Shown here: piece by piece, positions 1 through 5,403 of the stretch
How the letters are laid out: each line of letters opens with the position of its first letter
Position numbering within the stretch: position 1 is the first letter of the stretch
Assembly: GCA_003694385.1 (NCBI GenBank)
Contig: RFKA01000091.1
Coordinates: 1-8,952 of the forward strand
DNA length: 8,952 nucleotides
Reading direction: 5' to 3'
Origin: Candidatus Woesearchaeota archaeon
GTDB lineage: Archaea > Nanobdellota > Nanobdellia > Woesearchaeales > UBA525
Translations under genes and position numbers: made by a program
Notes under the pieces: generated by a model
What the model saw: only the letters and a program-made list of their open reading frames with translations
The model's database searches: none
What the model was told of the DNA's origin: nothing

Positions 1-36
1 CGCTGCGGAAGACTTGAGCTGTGCAAATAAGGTCGC

Positions 37-804
37 CTAGCAACGTTTGAACGTCGCCTCCCCTCCACGCTGCTTGATAGAAGCAGTGATTGCGGCGACG
101 CTCTTGTCGAGGAGCGCTTCCGCCGCTTTGTAGTCCTCGGCAGTCACGTCTATTTTGTACGCGCCACTGCCGAGGTAGTGTATCTTCGTGTTATCGTTGA
201 GTCCTTGCGTGAGCGCTGTCTTGACGTCTTCAATGCCATCGGGTGCGTAGGTCTCAATGGTGAGCCGGCCGCTAATCGTGACACTGCGCGGCTTTATCTT
301 CTCTTCGACGCGAGTAATGAGTGCAGAGAGTATCTTCTTGGGGATGTTGAGTTTTCTGAGGTCGAACTCGCCGTCGACGTGCTCTTGGAAAGCCATGTGA
401 ACGTACTCGTACGCTTCAAGTATTGGCTTCGCGATGACTTCGTAGAGCTTGTCGGGGTCTTCCTTGAGTTCCGCGGCGAGGTTCTCAATGATTTTCTCCG
501 CTTTGAGCTCTTGTTTGATGAGCGCGTTCTTCTGGCGTCGCAAGTTATCACTGACGCGGCGCAGGCTGAGGTCGATATGTCCTTGCTCTTCGTCGATGCG
601 GAGCACTGTGCAGACGATTTTTTTCCCTTCGACGACATAATCGCGGATATTCCTGATGCGCCCGGGACTGACCTCACTGATGTGGATCATACCCGTCTTT
701 CCGTACTCATCGAGCCTGCAGAACACGCTGTTATACTGAACACTCGTGACGGTACAGAGGACGAGTTCGCCTTCTTCCGGGTAGCCTGTGCGGGTATAGC
801 GCAT
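37..804 (-). CDS. eif2a: Translation initiation factor aIF2, alpha subunit
   Basis: This 255-residue protein is the alpha subunit of the aIF2 heterotrimer, which delivers initiator Met-tRNA to the small ribosomal subunit in the cytoplasm. An S1/OB-fold RNA-binding domain fills about residues 11-85 (GELVLCTVTSVQYNSVFCRL through IDLSLRRVS). A helical domain follows (about 90-170), then the C-terminal alpha/beta domain that contacts the gamma subunit (about 173-245). The motif MIHISEVSPGRIRNI places Ser43 and Ser46 where eukaryotic eIF2-alpha has Ser48 and Ser51, the latter a kinase target; this is an alignment by eye. The length is slightly under the usual 260-270. The ATG overlaps the rpS27e stop by one base (TAATG), and a GAGGT site about 9 nt upstream inside rpS27e supports this start and suggests translational coupling. 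Many archaea have nop10 next; the 36 bases left in the window show no start for it. Confidence 0.97.
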   Translation of the reverse strand: MRYTRTGYPEEGELVLCTVTSVQYNSVFCRLDEYGKTGMIHISEVSPGRIRNIRDYVVEGKKIVCTVLRIDEEQGHIDLSLRRVSDNLRRQKNALIKQELKAEKIIENLAAELKEDPDKLYEVIAKPILEAYEYVHMAFQEHVDGEFDLRKLNIPKKILSALITRVEEKIKPRSVTISGRLTIETYAPDGIEDVKTALTQGLNDNTKIHYLGSGAYKIDVTAEDYKAAEALLDKSVAAITASIKQRGGEATFKRC

Positions 805-968
805 TATTCAAGGACCTCAAGTACTTGCGCTTCGACGCGGGTGCGGCCTCCTGTTGGGTGCGCAAGCGTCTCGCCGCAGACGAGGCACTTTACAGTCGAA
901 GCCGACTTGCTGAAAGTTATCTGCTCGTTCTTGCACTTATTGCACCTGAGTTTGAGGAATTTCGTCAT
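804..968 (-). CDS. rps27e: Small ribosomal subunit protein eS27 (S27e), zinc-ribbon
   Basis: This 54-residue gene was found by reading the minus strand directly. It begins MTKFLKLRCNKCKNEQITF and ends VEAQVLEVLE. The zinc ribbon is clear: CNKC at residues 9-12 and CLVC at 28-31, which together bind one zinc ion in a small-subunit ribosomal protein shared by archaea and eukaryotes. After the second pair, GETLAHPTGGRTR matches the family's conserved tail, so the gene is full length for archaea. Its start is supported by AAAAGGTGAA a few bases upstream (974-983) and by a TATA box at 1001-1008. It overlaps the aIF2-alpha start by one base, so the two form an operon. The conserved archaeal partner rpL44e lies upstream on the same strand, but an opposite-strand gene separates them. 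Confidence 0.95.
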   Translation of the reverse strand: MTKFLKLRCNKCKNEQITFSKSASTVKCLVCGETLAHPTGGRTRVEAQVLEVLE

Positions 969-1000
969 GAGGATTCACCTTTTCAGCGGATAAGAGAACT

Positions 1001-1008
1001 TTTTATAA
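1001..1008 (-). promoter_or_regulatory. TATA box for rpS27e-aIF2-alpha
   Basis: TTATAAAA on the minus strand, centred near 1004, predicts a transcription start near 978. That leaves a leader of only about 10 nt, overlapping the GGTGA ribosome-binding site. It shares a 98-bp divergent promoter gap with the plus-strand membrane gene. Confidence 0.65.
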
Positions 1009-1037
1009 GGCTTGTGGTGTGGCGGCGCGACGACAGG

Positions 1038-1045
1038 TTTATAAA
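1038..1045 (+). promoter_or_regulatory. TATA box for the small membrane protein gene
   Basis: TTTATAAA, a near-consensus archaeal TATA box, is centred about 25 nt before the ATG at 1067. This predicts a transcript starting at or within a base or two of the start codon, that is, leaderless. Confidence 0.7.
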
Positions 1046-1066
1046 CTTGTTTTGTGGTGGTTGAGT

Positions 1067-1333
1067 ATGCGTTACATCGTCCGCTTGCGCATTGCCTTGC
1101 TCGGCCTCTTCGGCGCGCTGGGAGGGTTCATGCTCTTGGGGCCGGACGGAGGGCTCACGGGGAACGTAGCGGGGCCTGCTGGACGCGCTGTGGCTCAAGA
1201 TGGAACCATCGCAGTCATTGGTCTCTCGCTCGTGTGCCTCGCAGCCATCCTCATGATTGGCGAGGCGTACCTTGAGCGCCAGAGCGTCGCGTACGAGCTG
1301 AGAAAGCGGGAAGAGCGTTTGAGAATCGTCTAG
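1067..1333 (+). CDS. Small two-helix membrane protein, function unknown
   Basis: I do not recognise this 88-residue protein. It has two hydrophobic segments, about residues 4-24 (rich in Leu and Gly) and 47-65 (TIAVIGLSLVCLAAILMIGE). A Gly/Pro-rich loop of about 22 residues lies between them, and the C-terminal tail is strongly charged (ELRKREERLRIV). The positive-inside rule puts both ends in the cytoplasm and the loop outside. An upstream in-frame start at 1019 exists, but the ATG at 1067 is preferred because a strong TATA box at 1038-1045 puts transcription start right there. The gene is divergent from rpS27e and convergent with rpL44e, with 6 nt between stop codons, so it sits inside a normally continuous ribosomal-protein cluster. 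Promoter, start and membrane topology make it credible, although no family supports it. Confidence 0.65.
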   Translation: MRYIVRLRIALLGLFGALGGFMLLGPDGGLTGNVAGPAGRAVAQDGTIAVIGLSLVCLAAILMIGEAYLERQSVAYELRKREERLRIV

Positions 1334-1339
1334 CGTTGC

Positions 1340-1651
1340 TCACACGAGCTCGATTTTCTTTGCGCGGATGCCGCTGCGCTGCACGTGCATTTTTTTGCAC
1401 TCGCTGCACTGGTAGCGAAAGTCGCTTTTCTTCGAGAGTTTCTTGCCGACCATCTTTGGTTTCGGCGGCTTGCTGTACTTCCCGAGGTTTCCGGCGCCGC
1501 GGCGCTCGCCTCGGAGGCGGACGCGTTTCTTGCTGCCCGTGCTGAGCGGGTGCGCCTGGTTCCTGCCGCGCGCTTTGCTTTGGATGACTTTGTGAGCAGT
1601 GTGTTTCCTGCAACGCGGGCAGTGCCGGTTCATTGTCTTCGGGACTTTCAT
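1340..1651 (-). CDS. rpl44e: Large ribosomal subunit protein eL42 (L44e), zinc-binding
   Basis: The 103-residue product is ribosomal protein L44e, a zinc-binding protein near the E site of the large subunit, shared by archaea and eukaryotes. The family pattern is complete: MKVPKTMNRHCPRCRKHTAH with Cys11 and Cys14, a basic middle section (SKKRVRLRGERRG, KPPKPK), and Cys82/Cys85 in YQCSECKKMH followed by the conserved RSGIRAKKIEL tail. It is a few residues longer than typical archaeal members, with the extra residues in the basic loop. The ATG at 1651 is about 27 nt downstream of a TATA box, so the message is probably leaderless. rpS27e, its usual direct partner, is on the same strand further on, but the two genes are separated by about 370 bp holding an opposite-strand gene. 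Confidence 0.96.
   Translation of the reverse strand: MKVPKTMNRHCPRCRKHTAHKVIQSKARGRNQAHPLSTGSKKRVRLRGERRGAGNLGKYSKPPKPKMVGKKLSKKSDFRYQCSECKKMHVQRSGIRAKKIELV
1385..1400 (+). terminator. Possible T-run terminator for the small membrane gene
   Basis: A run of seven T (1390-1396) is flanked by GTGC and GCAC arms on the plus strand. Archaeal termination relies on oligo-T, so transcripts of the membrane gene may end here, about 60 nt inside the antisense of rpL44e. The bases also encode Lys-Lys-Met-His-Val of L44e, so coding constraint alone could explain the run. Confidence 0.3.
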
Positions 1652-1673
1652 TGCGCTCGCGGAGCTGCAGGCG

Positions 1674-1682
1674 CTTTATATA
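1674..1682 (-). promoter_or_regulatory. TATA box for rpL44e
   Basis: TATATAAAG on the minus strand is centred near 1678, about 27 nt before the ATG at 1651. Transcription is therefore predicted to begin at or next to the start codon. Confidence 0.7.
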
Positions 1683-1733
1683 TGTTGCTATGCTTGTGCG
1701 TTATTCGTTCGCTGCTGGGCCTTGCTTGTTGAC

Positions 1734-1972
1734 CGCCCGGGCATCGCAAGGAAGGAAAAATTTTCTATATAGTTATTTTTCGATGTGGGGGGTTATACAA
1801 ACGCCTTACAAACACCTTCACAGTCACAACAGCAGTCACACATTACAATCACACACTACCAATCAATCACTATAACCTCACAGTACCTAACCCTACCAAA
1901 CACGCACTATGATTACCCAGTACAAAGCAAAGGAAAAAAGAATTAAAAAGGCGGGGGGCTCAGAAAGCACTA
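1734..1972. other. Gene-free stretch with a G-poor, A/C-rich tract
   Basis: No convincing gene lies between the rpL44e promoter and the ATG at 1973. A TATA-like CTATATAG sits at 1765-1772, followed by TTATTTTT and a GGGGGG run at 1786-1792. From about 1796 to 1910 the plus strand has only about six G in some 115 bases and is built of short TCACA/ATCAC/CTACC-like words; CAGTCACA occurs at 1821-1828 and 1833-1840. From 1930 it becomes purine-rich. The tract would make a nearly unstructured RNA if transcribed rightward. A 24-codon reading frame at 1909-1983 has no ribosome-binding site and is not called. Confidence 0.6.
1941..1950 (+). promoter_or_regulatory. Weak TATA-like box for the 1973-2500 gene
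   Basis: AATTAAAAAG is centred about 27 nt before the ATG at 1973, the spacing used by neighbouring leaderless genes. The match to a TATA box is weak, so a start further upstream, near 1794, is also possible. Confidence 0.4.
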
Positions 1973-2500
1973 ATGGAAGTTGATGGCAAAGCCCTGCTCG
2001 TGACGATCTTCATCATTATCTTGCTCGCGATGAACATCCTCTTCGGCATGCGCAGCTCGACAGCGTCAGCCCGCCTCGAGGAGGCAAAGGAGGTCGTCGA
2101 CACCGTGATGGTGTTCATCGCGGACAGGGGCTACTACTATCACTTCCCAAGCTGCCAGAAGGCCTCAAGTAGGGACTACGTCATGGTCAACCAGTGCCTG
2201 AAAGAGGTCCTCGCCGGGCAAATTGTTGAAGGGGCCTTCGAGGAAACAGCGTTCCAGAACTACGTCCCTGATTACTCAGACGGCTACCTCGTCATCAAGA
2301 ACACCTTGCCCGAGGACGAATTCACGAGCGCGAACTTCAGCCTCTACTTGAACAACCAGCCCATCGCGCGCGGCTGCGACACACCAGGAGTGATCGGGCC
2401 GGGCTACACGTGCCGCTTCACTTTCACGAAGCCCTGCAACACGGGCGACAACCTCCTCGTGAAGTACAACCGCGAGCGGGCCTTCCTAAAGAACTGCTGA
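1973..2500 (+). CDS. Membrane-anchored six-cysteine exported protein, function unknown
   Basis: I do not recognise this 175-residue protein. After a short acidic N-terminus (MEVDGK) there is one hydrophobic helix at about residues 7-25 (LLVTIFIIILLAMNILFG). It is followed by a polar, probably helical stalk (ARLEEAKEVVDTVMVFIA) and a folded domain with six cysteines at positions 61, 75, 135, 147, 155 and 175. The even number and the location beyond a single N-terminal helix suggest an extracytoplasmic domain held by disulfides. One N-glycosylation sequon (NFS, 121-123) is present. The N-terminal layout resembles archaeal pilin-like or signal-anchored proteins, but I see no clear class III signal peptide cleavage motif. 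No Shine-Dalgarno site precedes the ATG; a weak TATA box suggests a leaderless message. It appears to be a single-gene unit. Confidence 0.8.
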   Translation: MEVDGKALLVTIFIIILLAMNILFGMRSSTASARLEEAKEVVDTVMVFIADRGYYYHFPSCQKASSRDYVMVNQCLKEVLAGQIVEGAFEETAFQNYVPDYSDGYLVIKNTLPEDEFTSANFSLYLNNQPIARGCDTPGVIGPGYTCRFTFTKPCNTGDNLLVKYNRERAFLKNC

Positions 2501-2501
2501 C

Positions 2502-2520
2502 AAACCCCTGACAGGTTTTT
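2502..2520 (+). terminator. Hairpin plus T-run terminator
   Basis: AAACC (2502-2506) can pair with GGTTT (2514-2518), and the T-run reaches 2520, directly after the stop codon at 2500. This would end the transcript of the six-cysteine protein gene. The same TTTTTAAG could alternatively be read as a TATA-like element, but no gene follows it on this strand. Confidence 0.5.
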
Positions 2521-2602
2521 AAGCGGCGAAGCAAAGACCGGGCAAGAACAGCAAGAGACCAGAAGAAAGAGGTTGACGGATAAACGGTGAGGGTGGATCC
2601 TA

Positions 2603-3250
2603 TCAGGAAACGACTTCCGCGCGCTTCTTCTTGACGAGGATGGAAGCTATCTTGCCAGGGAGTTCGGCTTCTTCGCCGGCAGCATAGGGGCCGTGCACTT
2701 CTCCCTTGAGGCCGAGGAAACGGGGCACACTCACAAGGAATTTCACCTTGCACACGCCGTCTTCATCAATCTTGGGCGGCTCTGCTGCTTCGTGCACAGT
2801 CTCGACGGCCGCCTGCACTTCTGGCTTGGGCGGCGCGACGGATTCCTCAGGCATCCCGCCCCCAATGACTGTTGCGAGCAGGCGTTTCCTGAACCGCTCG
2901 AAGTGGTCTGCGCACTGCTCAAAGAATTCCCGCTCTTCGGGCAGTAATAACGAGGTGTTGATGAGGTTGCTCTCGGTGCGCGCACGGTTCAGGGCCATCT
3001 CAATGATTTTGCGCTCGCGACGCTCATAGAGCTCCCGAAGAATCTTCTCGATGTTCCGGTACTGAATAGCGGCGCGTTGCGCCTTCGCAGCGCCGAAGCC
3101 ACCCGCATCCTCGACATCTTTCTTCTTCTTCCGGAGGTACGTGACGACTTGGTGATAGAAGCTCTCCGGCAGCTGCTGCAAGTCGTCGCGGCCCTTCTCC
3201 TTGCGGAGGACATCAAAGAGCGTTTCATACGTGATGACGATATCCACCAT
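2603..3250 (-). CDS. gins51: GINS replication complex subunit, Gins51 (Sld5/Psf1) type
   Basis: The 215-residue product is an archaeal GINS subunit, which joins MCM helicase and the RecJ-like Cdc45 homologue in the CMG-type replicative helicase. Residues 1-130 form the helical A domain, with long charged helices (for example YRNIEKILRELYERRERKII at 64-83) and the typical ALNRAR...LLLPEEREFFE segment. A low-complexity linker (about 131-163, Pro/Glu/Ala rich) leads to the small beta-rich B domain at about 165-213, seen in KVKFLVSVPRFLGLKGE, HGPYAAGEEAELPGKIAS and the final KKKRAEVV. The A-then-B order identifies the Gins51 rather than the Gins23 class. The ATG follows a GAGGG by 3 nt, and the TATA box implies a very short leader. 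No other replication gene is adjacent, and no Gins23 partner is in the window; some archaea use a single Gins51 homotetramer. Confidence 0.9.
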   Translation of the reverse strand: MVDIVITYETLFDVLRKEKGRDDLQQLPESFYHQVVTYLRKKKKDVEDAGGFGAAKAQRAAIQYRNIEKILRELYERRERKIIEMALNRARTESNLINTSLLLPEEREFFEQCADHFERFRKRLLATVIGGGMPEESVAPPKPEVQAAVETVHEAAEPPKIDEDGVCKVKFLVSVPRFLGLKGEVHGPYAAGEEAELPGKIASILVKKKRAEVVS

Positions 3251-3281
3251 AAACCCTCAACAGAGAGTTTTCCGCACAGGC

Positions 3282-3289
3282 TTAAATAA
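3282..3289 (-). promoter_or_regulatory. TATA box for the GINS gene
   Basis: TTATTTAA on the minus strand is centred near 3285, predicting a start near 3259. The leader would be about 9 nt, just including GAGGG (3254-3258) before the ATG at 3250. Confidence 0.6.
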
Positions 3290-3409
3290 TTATTGTGCAC
3301 TGCAACCAGAAACAGAAGAAACACCTCATAAGCGTGGGCGTCACAAGCCATAGTAAACGTTGAGCCAGAGTGGACACTGCGGTGGTGGAGGGGTTGTCGT
3401 GCTCAAAGT

Positions 3410-3416
3410 TTTTTAA
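3410..3416 (+). promoter_or_regulatory. TATA-like box for the radical SAM gene
   Basis: The T-rich element TTTTTAA, within GTTTTTTAATGG, is centred about 26 nt before the ATG at 3439, predicting a leaderless transcript. GGTGA and GGAAGG lie between box and ATG; they would be in the mRNA only if transcription starts earlier than predicted. Confidence 0.5.
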
Positions 3417-3438
3417 TGGGCGGTGAATCTGGAAGGCC

Positions 3439-4662
3439 ATGGCGAGCTTCACCTATAAAGACCTCGCGTTCGCGAGAGATGGCGAGCTGCTTCGCTGCAG
3501 GCTCTTCGCGCGCTACTCGTTCACAATCCCTTGGAACGAAGTGAGCAGGCTCGGCCCGTGCACCGTCAAGCACGACGAGCTCGTATTTCCCGGCGTGAGC
3601 GAGAAGAAAGTCCACAATAAGATGGGCCGGCTCGTCGAGGACGGGCTCTGCAATCGGCTCGTGCACGAGCTCTACAAGAAGCCCGCCGTGTATATCACGA
3701 GTGAGAGCGGCATCCCCCTCATCGGCACGAACGAGTACGGCATTGTCGACCGCGGCAGCAACATCATCGAGGTCAAGCCCGTCACGGGTTGTAACTTTAA
3801 TTGCATCTACTGCAGCGTCGACGAGGGGAAGAACAACAAGACTGCTGACTACCTCGTCGAGGAGGAATACCTCGCCTCCGTCGCCGCGGAAGTGGCGAAG
3901 ACGAAACAACACCCTGTGGAGTTCAATATTGGCCCACAAGGAGAGCCTTTGCTCTATCCGCGGCTCGTCGCGCTCGTCCGCGATCTCAGGGCTTTGCCGC
4001 AAACAGGCGTTATCAGCATCAACACGAACGGCTCCCTCCTGTCAACGAAGCTCATCGACGAGCTCGCAGCGGCGGGGCTGACACGCATCAACCTCAGTAT
4101 TCCCGCGCTCGACCCCGAGCTCGCGGCGAAGCTCGCGGGCGTGAAGGTGTTTCCCCTCGCGCACCTCCTGCGCATGCTCGACTACGGGAAGGACAAGCTC
4201 TCCTTCCTCCTCGCGCCCGTGCTCGTGCCAGGCCATAACGAACAAGAAATGGCTAGTATTGTCAAGCTCAGCAGAACCATCACGAGCGAATTCCCAACTA
4301 TTGGCATCCAGAACTACCTCTCGTATCCAAAGGGGAGGAAGCCTGTGAAGAAGCCACTATCTTGGGAGCGGTTCTTCTCGTTCATCAAGGAGCTCGAGCG
4401 AACGACGGGCACGAATCTCACGGCGACGAAGGAGGATTTCCGCATTCACGAGGAGAAGGAGCTCCCGAAGCCTTTCAAGAAGGGCCAAGTCGTCGAGGCA
4501 GTCATCGTCATGCCGGGGCGCTACGCGCGCGAGATGGTCGCGGCGGCGCACAACCGGGCAATCACGGTGCAGATGTTGAATGACCGCCGCGCGATTGGCA
4601 AGCGCCTCCGCGTCAGGATTGTCCGGGACAAGCATAACATCTTCAAAGGCGTCCCGTGCTAG
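3439..4662 (+). CDS. Radical SAM protein with C-terminal TRAM/OB-like domain (PflA-like, COG2100 type)
   Basis: This 407-residue protein is a radical S-adenosylmethionine enzyme. The [4Fe-4S] motif is TGCNFNCIYC, with Cys118, Cys122 and Cys125 in CxxxCxxC spacing. It is followed by a SAM-binding GEP motif (168-170, in FNIGPQGEPLLYP) and the strand motif ISINTNGS (193-199). Residues about 1-100 form an N-terminal region that includes a possible helical segment (GVSEKKVHNKMGRLVEDGL). Residues about 346-405 resemble a TRAM/OB-fold RNA-binding domain (KKGQVVEAVIVMPGRYARE, GKRLRVRIVRDKHNIFKG). This architecture matches the archaeal Fe-S oxidoreductase family COG2100; I know of no established substrate. 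The RNA-binding-like tail suggests action on RNA or a ribonucleoprotein, which is inference. No neighbour is functionally linked: divergent GINS lies upstream and a convergent regulator downstream. Confidence 0.88.
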   Translation: MASFTYKDLAFARDGELLRCRLFARYSFTIPWNEVSRLGPCTVKHDELVFPGVSEKKVHNKMGRLVEDGLCNRLVHELYKKPAVYITSESGIPLIGTNEYGIVDRGSNIIEVKPVTGCNFNCIYCSVDEGKNNKTADYLVEEEYLASVAAEVAKTKQHPVEFNIGPQGEPLLYPRLVALVRDLRALPQTGVISINTNGSLLSTKLIDELAAAGLTRINLSIPALDPELAAKLAGVKVFPLAHLLRMLDYGKDKLSFLLAPVLVPGHNEQEMASIVKLSRTITSEFPTIGIQNYLSYPKGRKPVKKPLSWERFFSFIKELERTTGTNLTATKEDFRIHEEKELPKPFKKGQVVEAVIVMPGRYAREMVAAAHNRAITVQMLNDRRAIGKRLRVRIVRDKHNIFKGVPC

Positions 4663-4773
4663 TCTGTGCTCTGATTCCGGTTCTCCACCAAACGAGTTCT
4701 CAACTCGAGCAGAGAACGCAGCGCTCTGGTGCACTGCTCAATCTCACACCATTACCAGCATAACTACGCTTCC

Positions 4774-4840
4774 TTATGAAAATTATGAGTTTTTAGTTTT
4801 TACTGTTTATGAGTATAAATGAAGCAGATTTATGAGTATA
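4774..4840. repeat. Spaced TTATGA(GT) direct repeats
   Basis: TTATGAGT occurs at 4783-4790, 4807-4814 and 4830-4837, with a shorter TTATGA at 4774-4779. The last two copies extend to TTTATGAGTATA (4806-4817 and 4829-4840), 23 bp apart. They lie between convergent genes, in AT-rich DNA that also holds the terminator. Confidence 0.6.
4790..4801 (+). terminator. Double T-run terminator after the radical SAM gene
   Basis: TTTTTAGTTTTT provides two T5 runs about 130 nt after the stop codon at 4662, a typical archaeal oligo-T termination signal. Confidence 0.55.
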
Positions 4841-4852
4841 TTTACAAGTATA

Positions 4853-5263
4853 TCAGTCTCTGCTCCTGAAGCCCATGCGCGCATCAATCTCTTCCGCGAC
4901 AGCCGAGAGCTCATCGAAGATACGGTTCGCGTCCTTGCGCATCTCCTCGACGGCGGCCTTCACACTCCCTGCGCGGAGGTGGATGAGCCGTCGCTCGCGG
5001 CGGAGGAACCCTGCTTCGACGAGTGAGCGGATATGGTAATTGACGCGGCCGATACTGATTGCGAGCTCTTCAGCGAGCATCTCTGTCGGGACACCCGGTC
5101 TTTTCCGGAGGTTCTCGAGCAGTAAGAGGACCGTCTTTGGAGTGATTGCTTCGAGGTCTCTCCCCGTTCTGAAGCCAAGGCTGTCGCAGACCCAGATGAC
5201 ATCTTCATCGAGCCTCTTCTGCACGGGCTTCTGGATATTCTGAAGAACAATCCGCTGCGCCAT
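4853..5263 (-). CDS. Winged-helix transcriptional regulator, ArsR-like, divergent from groES-groEL
   Basis: The 136-residue protein is a probable DNA-binding regulator. A family-like N-terminal segment (KPVQKRLDEDVIWVCDSLGF, 12-31) precedes the winged helix: helix TPKTVLLLLENLRKRPGV (41-58), then EMLAEELAISIGRVNYHIRS (61-80) with the recognition helix at about 69-83, then the wing GFLRRERRLIHLR (85-97). Residues 101-129 form a charged helix (VKAAVEEMRK...FDELSAVAEEID) suited to dimerisation. The layout matches ArsR-like regulators common in small-genome archaea. No metal-binding cysteine cluster is visible; Cys26 is the only cysteine. The ATG is about 26 nt from its TATA box, so the message is probably leaderless. 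Divergent placement 201 bp from groES makes control of the chaperonin operon and of itself the leading hypothesis, which is inference. Confidence 0.85.
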   Translation of the reverse strand: MAQRIVLQNIQKPVQKRLDEDVIWVCDSLGFRTGRDLEAITPKTVLLLLENLRKRPGVPTEMLAEELAISIGRVNYHIRSLVEAGFLRRERRLIHLRAGSVKAAVEEMRKDANRIFDELSAVAEEIDARMGFRSRD

Positions 5264-5285
5264 ATTCTTACAAAAAGAAGCTCAA

Positions 5286-5293
5286 GTATAAAT
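5286..5293 (-). promoter_or_regulatory. TATA box for the winged-helix regulator
   Basis: ATTTATAC on the minus strand is centred about 26 nt before the ATG at 5263, predicting a leaderless transcript. Confidence 0.65.
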
Positions 5294-5303
5294 AATTTTT
5301 GTC

Positions 5304-5314
5304 GAAATCATTTC
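5304..5314. promoter_or_regulatory. Palindrome GAAATCATTTC, candidate operator
   Basis: A perfect 5-bp inverted repeat around a single C lies just upstream of the regulator's TATA box and about 36 bp upstream of the groES TATA box. A second, looser repeat (ATTT CGC AAAT, 5339-5349) overlaps the edge of the groES box and shares the ATTTC half-site. The position between divergent promoters suits binding by a dimeric winged-helix protein. AT-rich DNA yields short palindromes by chance, so this is a candidate only. Confidence 0.35.
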
Positions 5315-5349
5315 AATATAATAAAATATATATGAATAATTTCGCAAAT

Positions 5350-5359
5350 ATTTATATAT
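5350..5359 (+). promoter_or_regulatory. TATA box for groES-groEL
   Basis: ATTTATATAT in a strongly AT-rich run is centred near 5354 and predicts a start near 5380, immediately before the sequence turns GC-rich. The overlapping AAATATTT (5346-5353) is palindromic. The resulting leader is about 85 nt, far longer than for any other gene here. Confidence 0.65.
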
Positions 5360-5403
5360 GGGCGCGAACACCATTCGTCGACTTCAAATCAACAACGCGC
5401 GGG

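Noticed and set aside
178..993. 271-codon plus-strand open frame
   Set aside because: It is entirely antisense to aIF2-alpha and S27e, has no promoter or ribosome-binding site, and reads as codon shadow of the GC-rich real genes.
1633..1875. 80-codon plus-strand open frame
   Set aside because: It starts in the antisense of rpL44e and ends in the low-complexity A/C tract (His/Ser/Thr run), with no ribosome-binding site.
1909..1983. 24-codon ORF just before and overlapping the 1973 gene
   Set aside because: A leader peptide was considered, but there is no ribosome-binding site and the composition simply follows the purine-rich DNA.
3251..3438. tRNA or structured RNA gene in the GINS/radical SAM gap
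   Set aside because: I found no T-loop GTTCRA-type motif or cloverleaf arms; only divergent TATA elements are recognisable.
3403..4002. 199-codon minus-strand open frame opposite the radical SAM gene
   Set aside because: It covers the antisense of the CxxxCxxC motif and other conserved parts and has no domain of its own.
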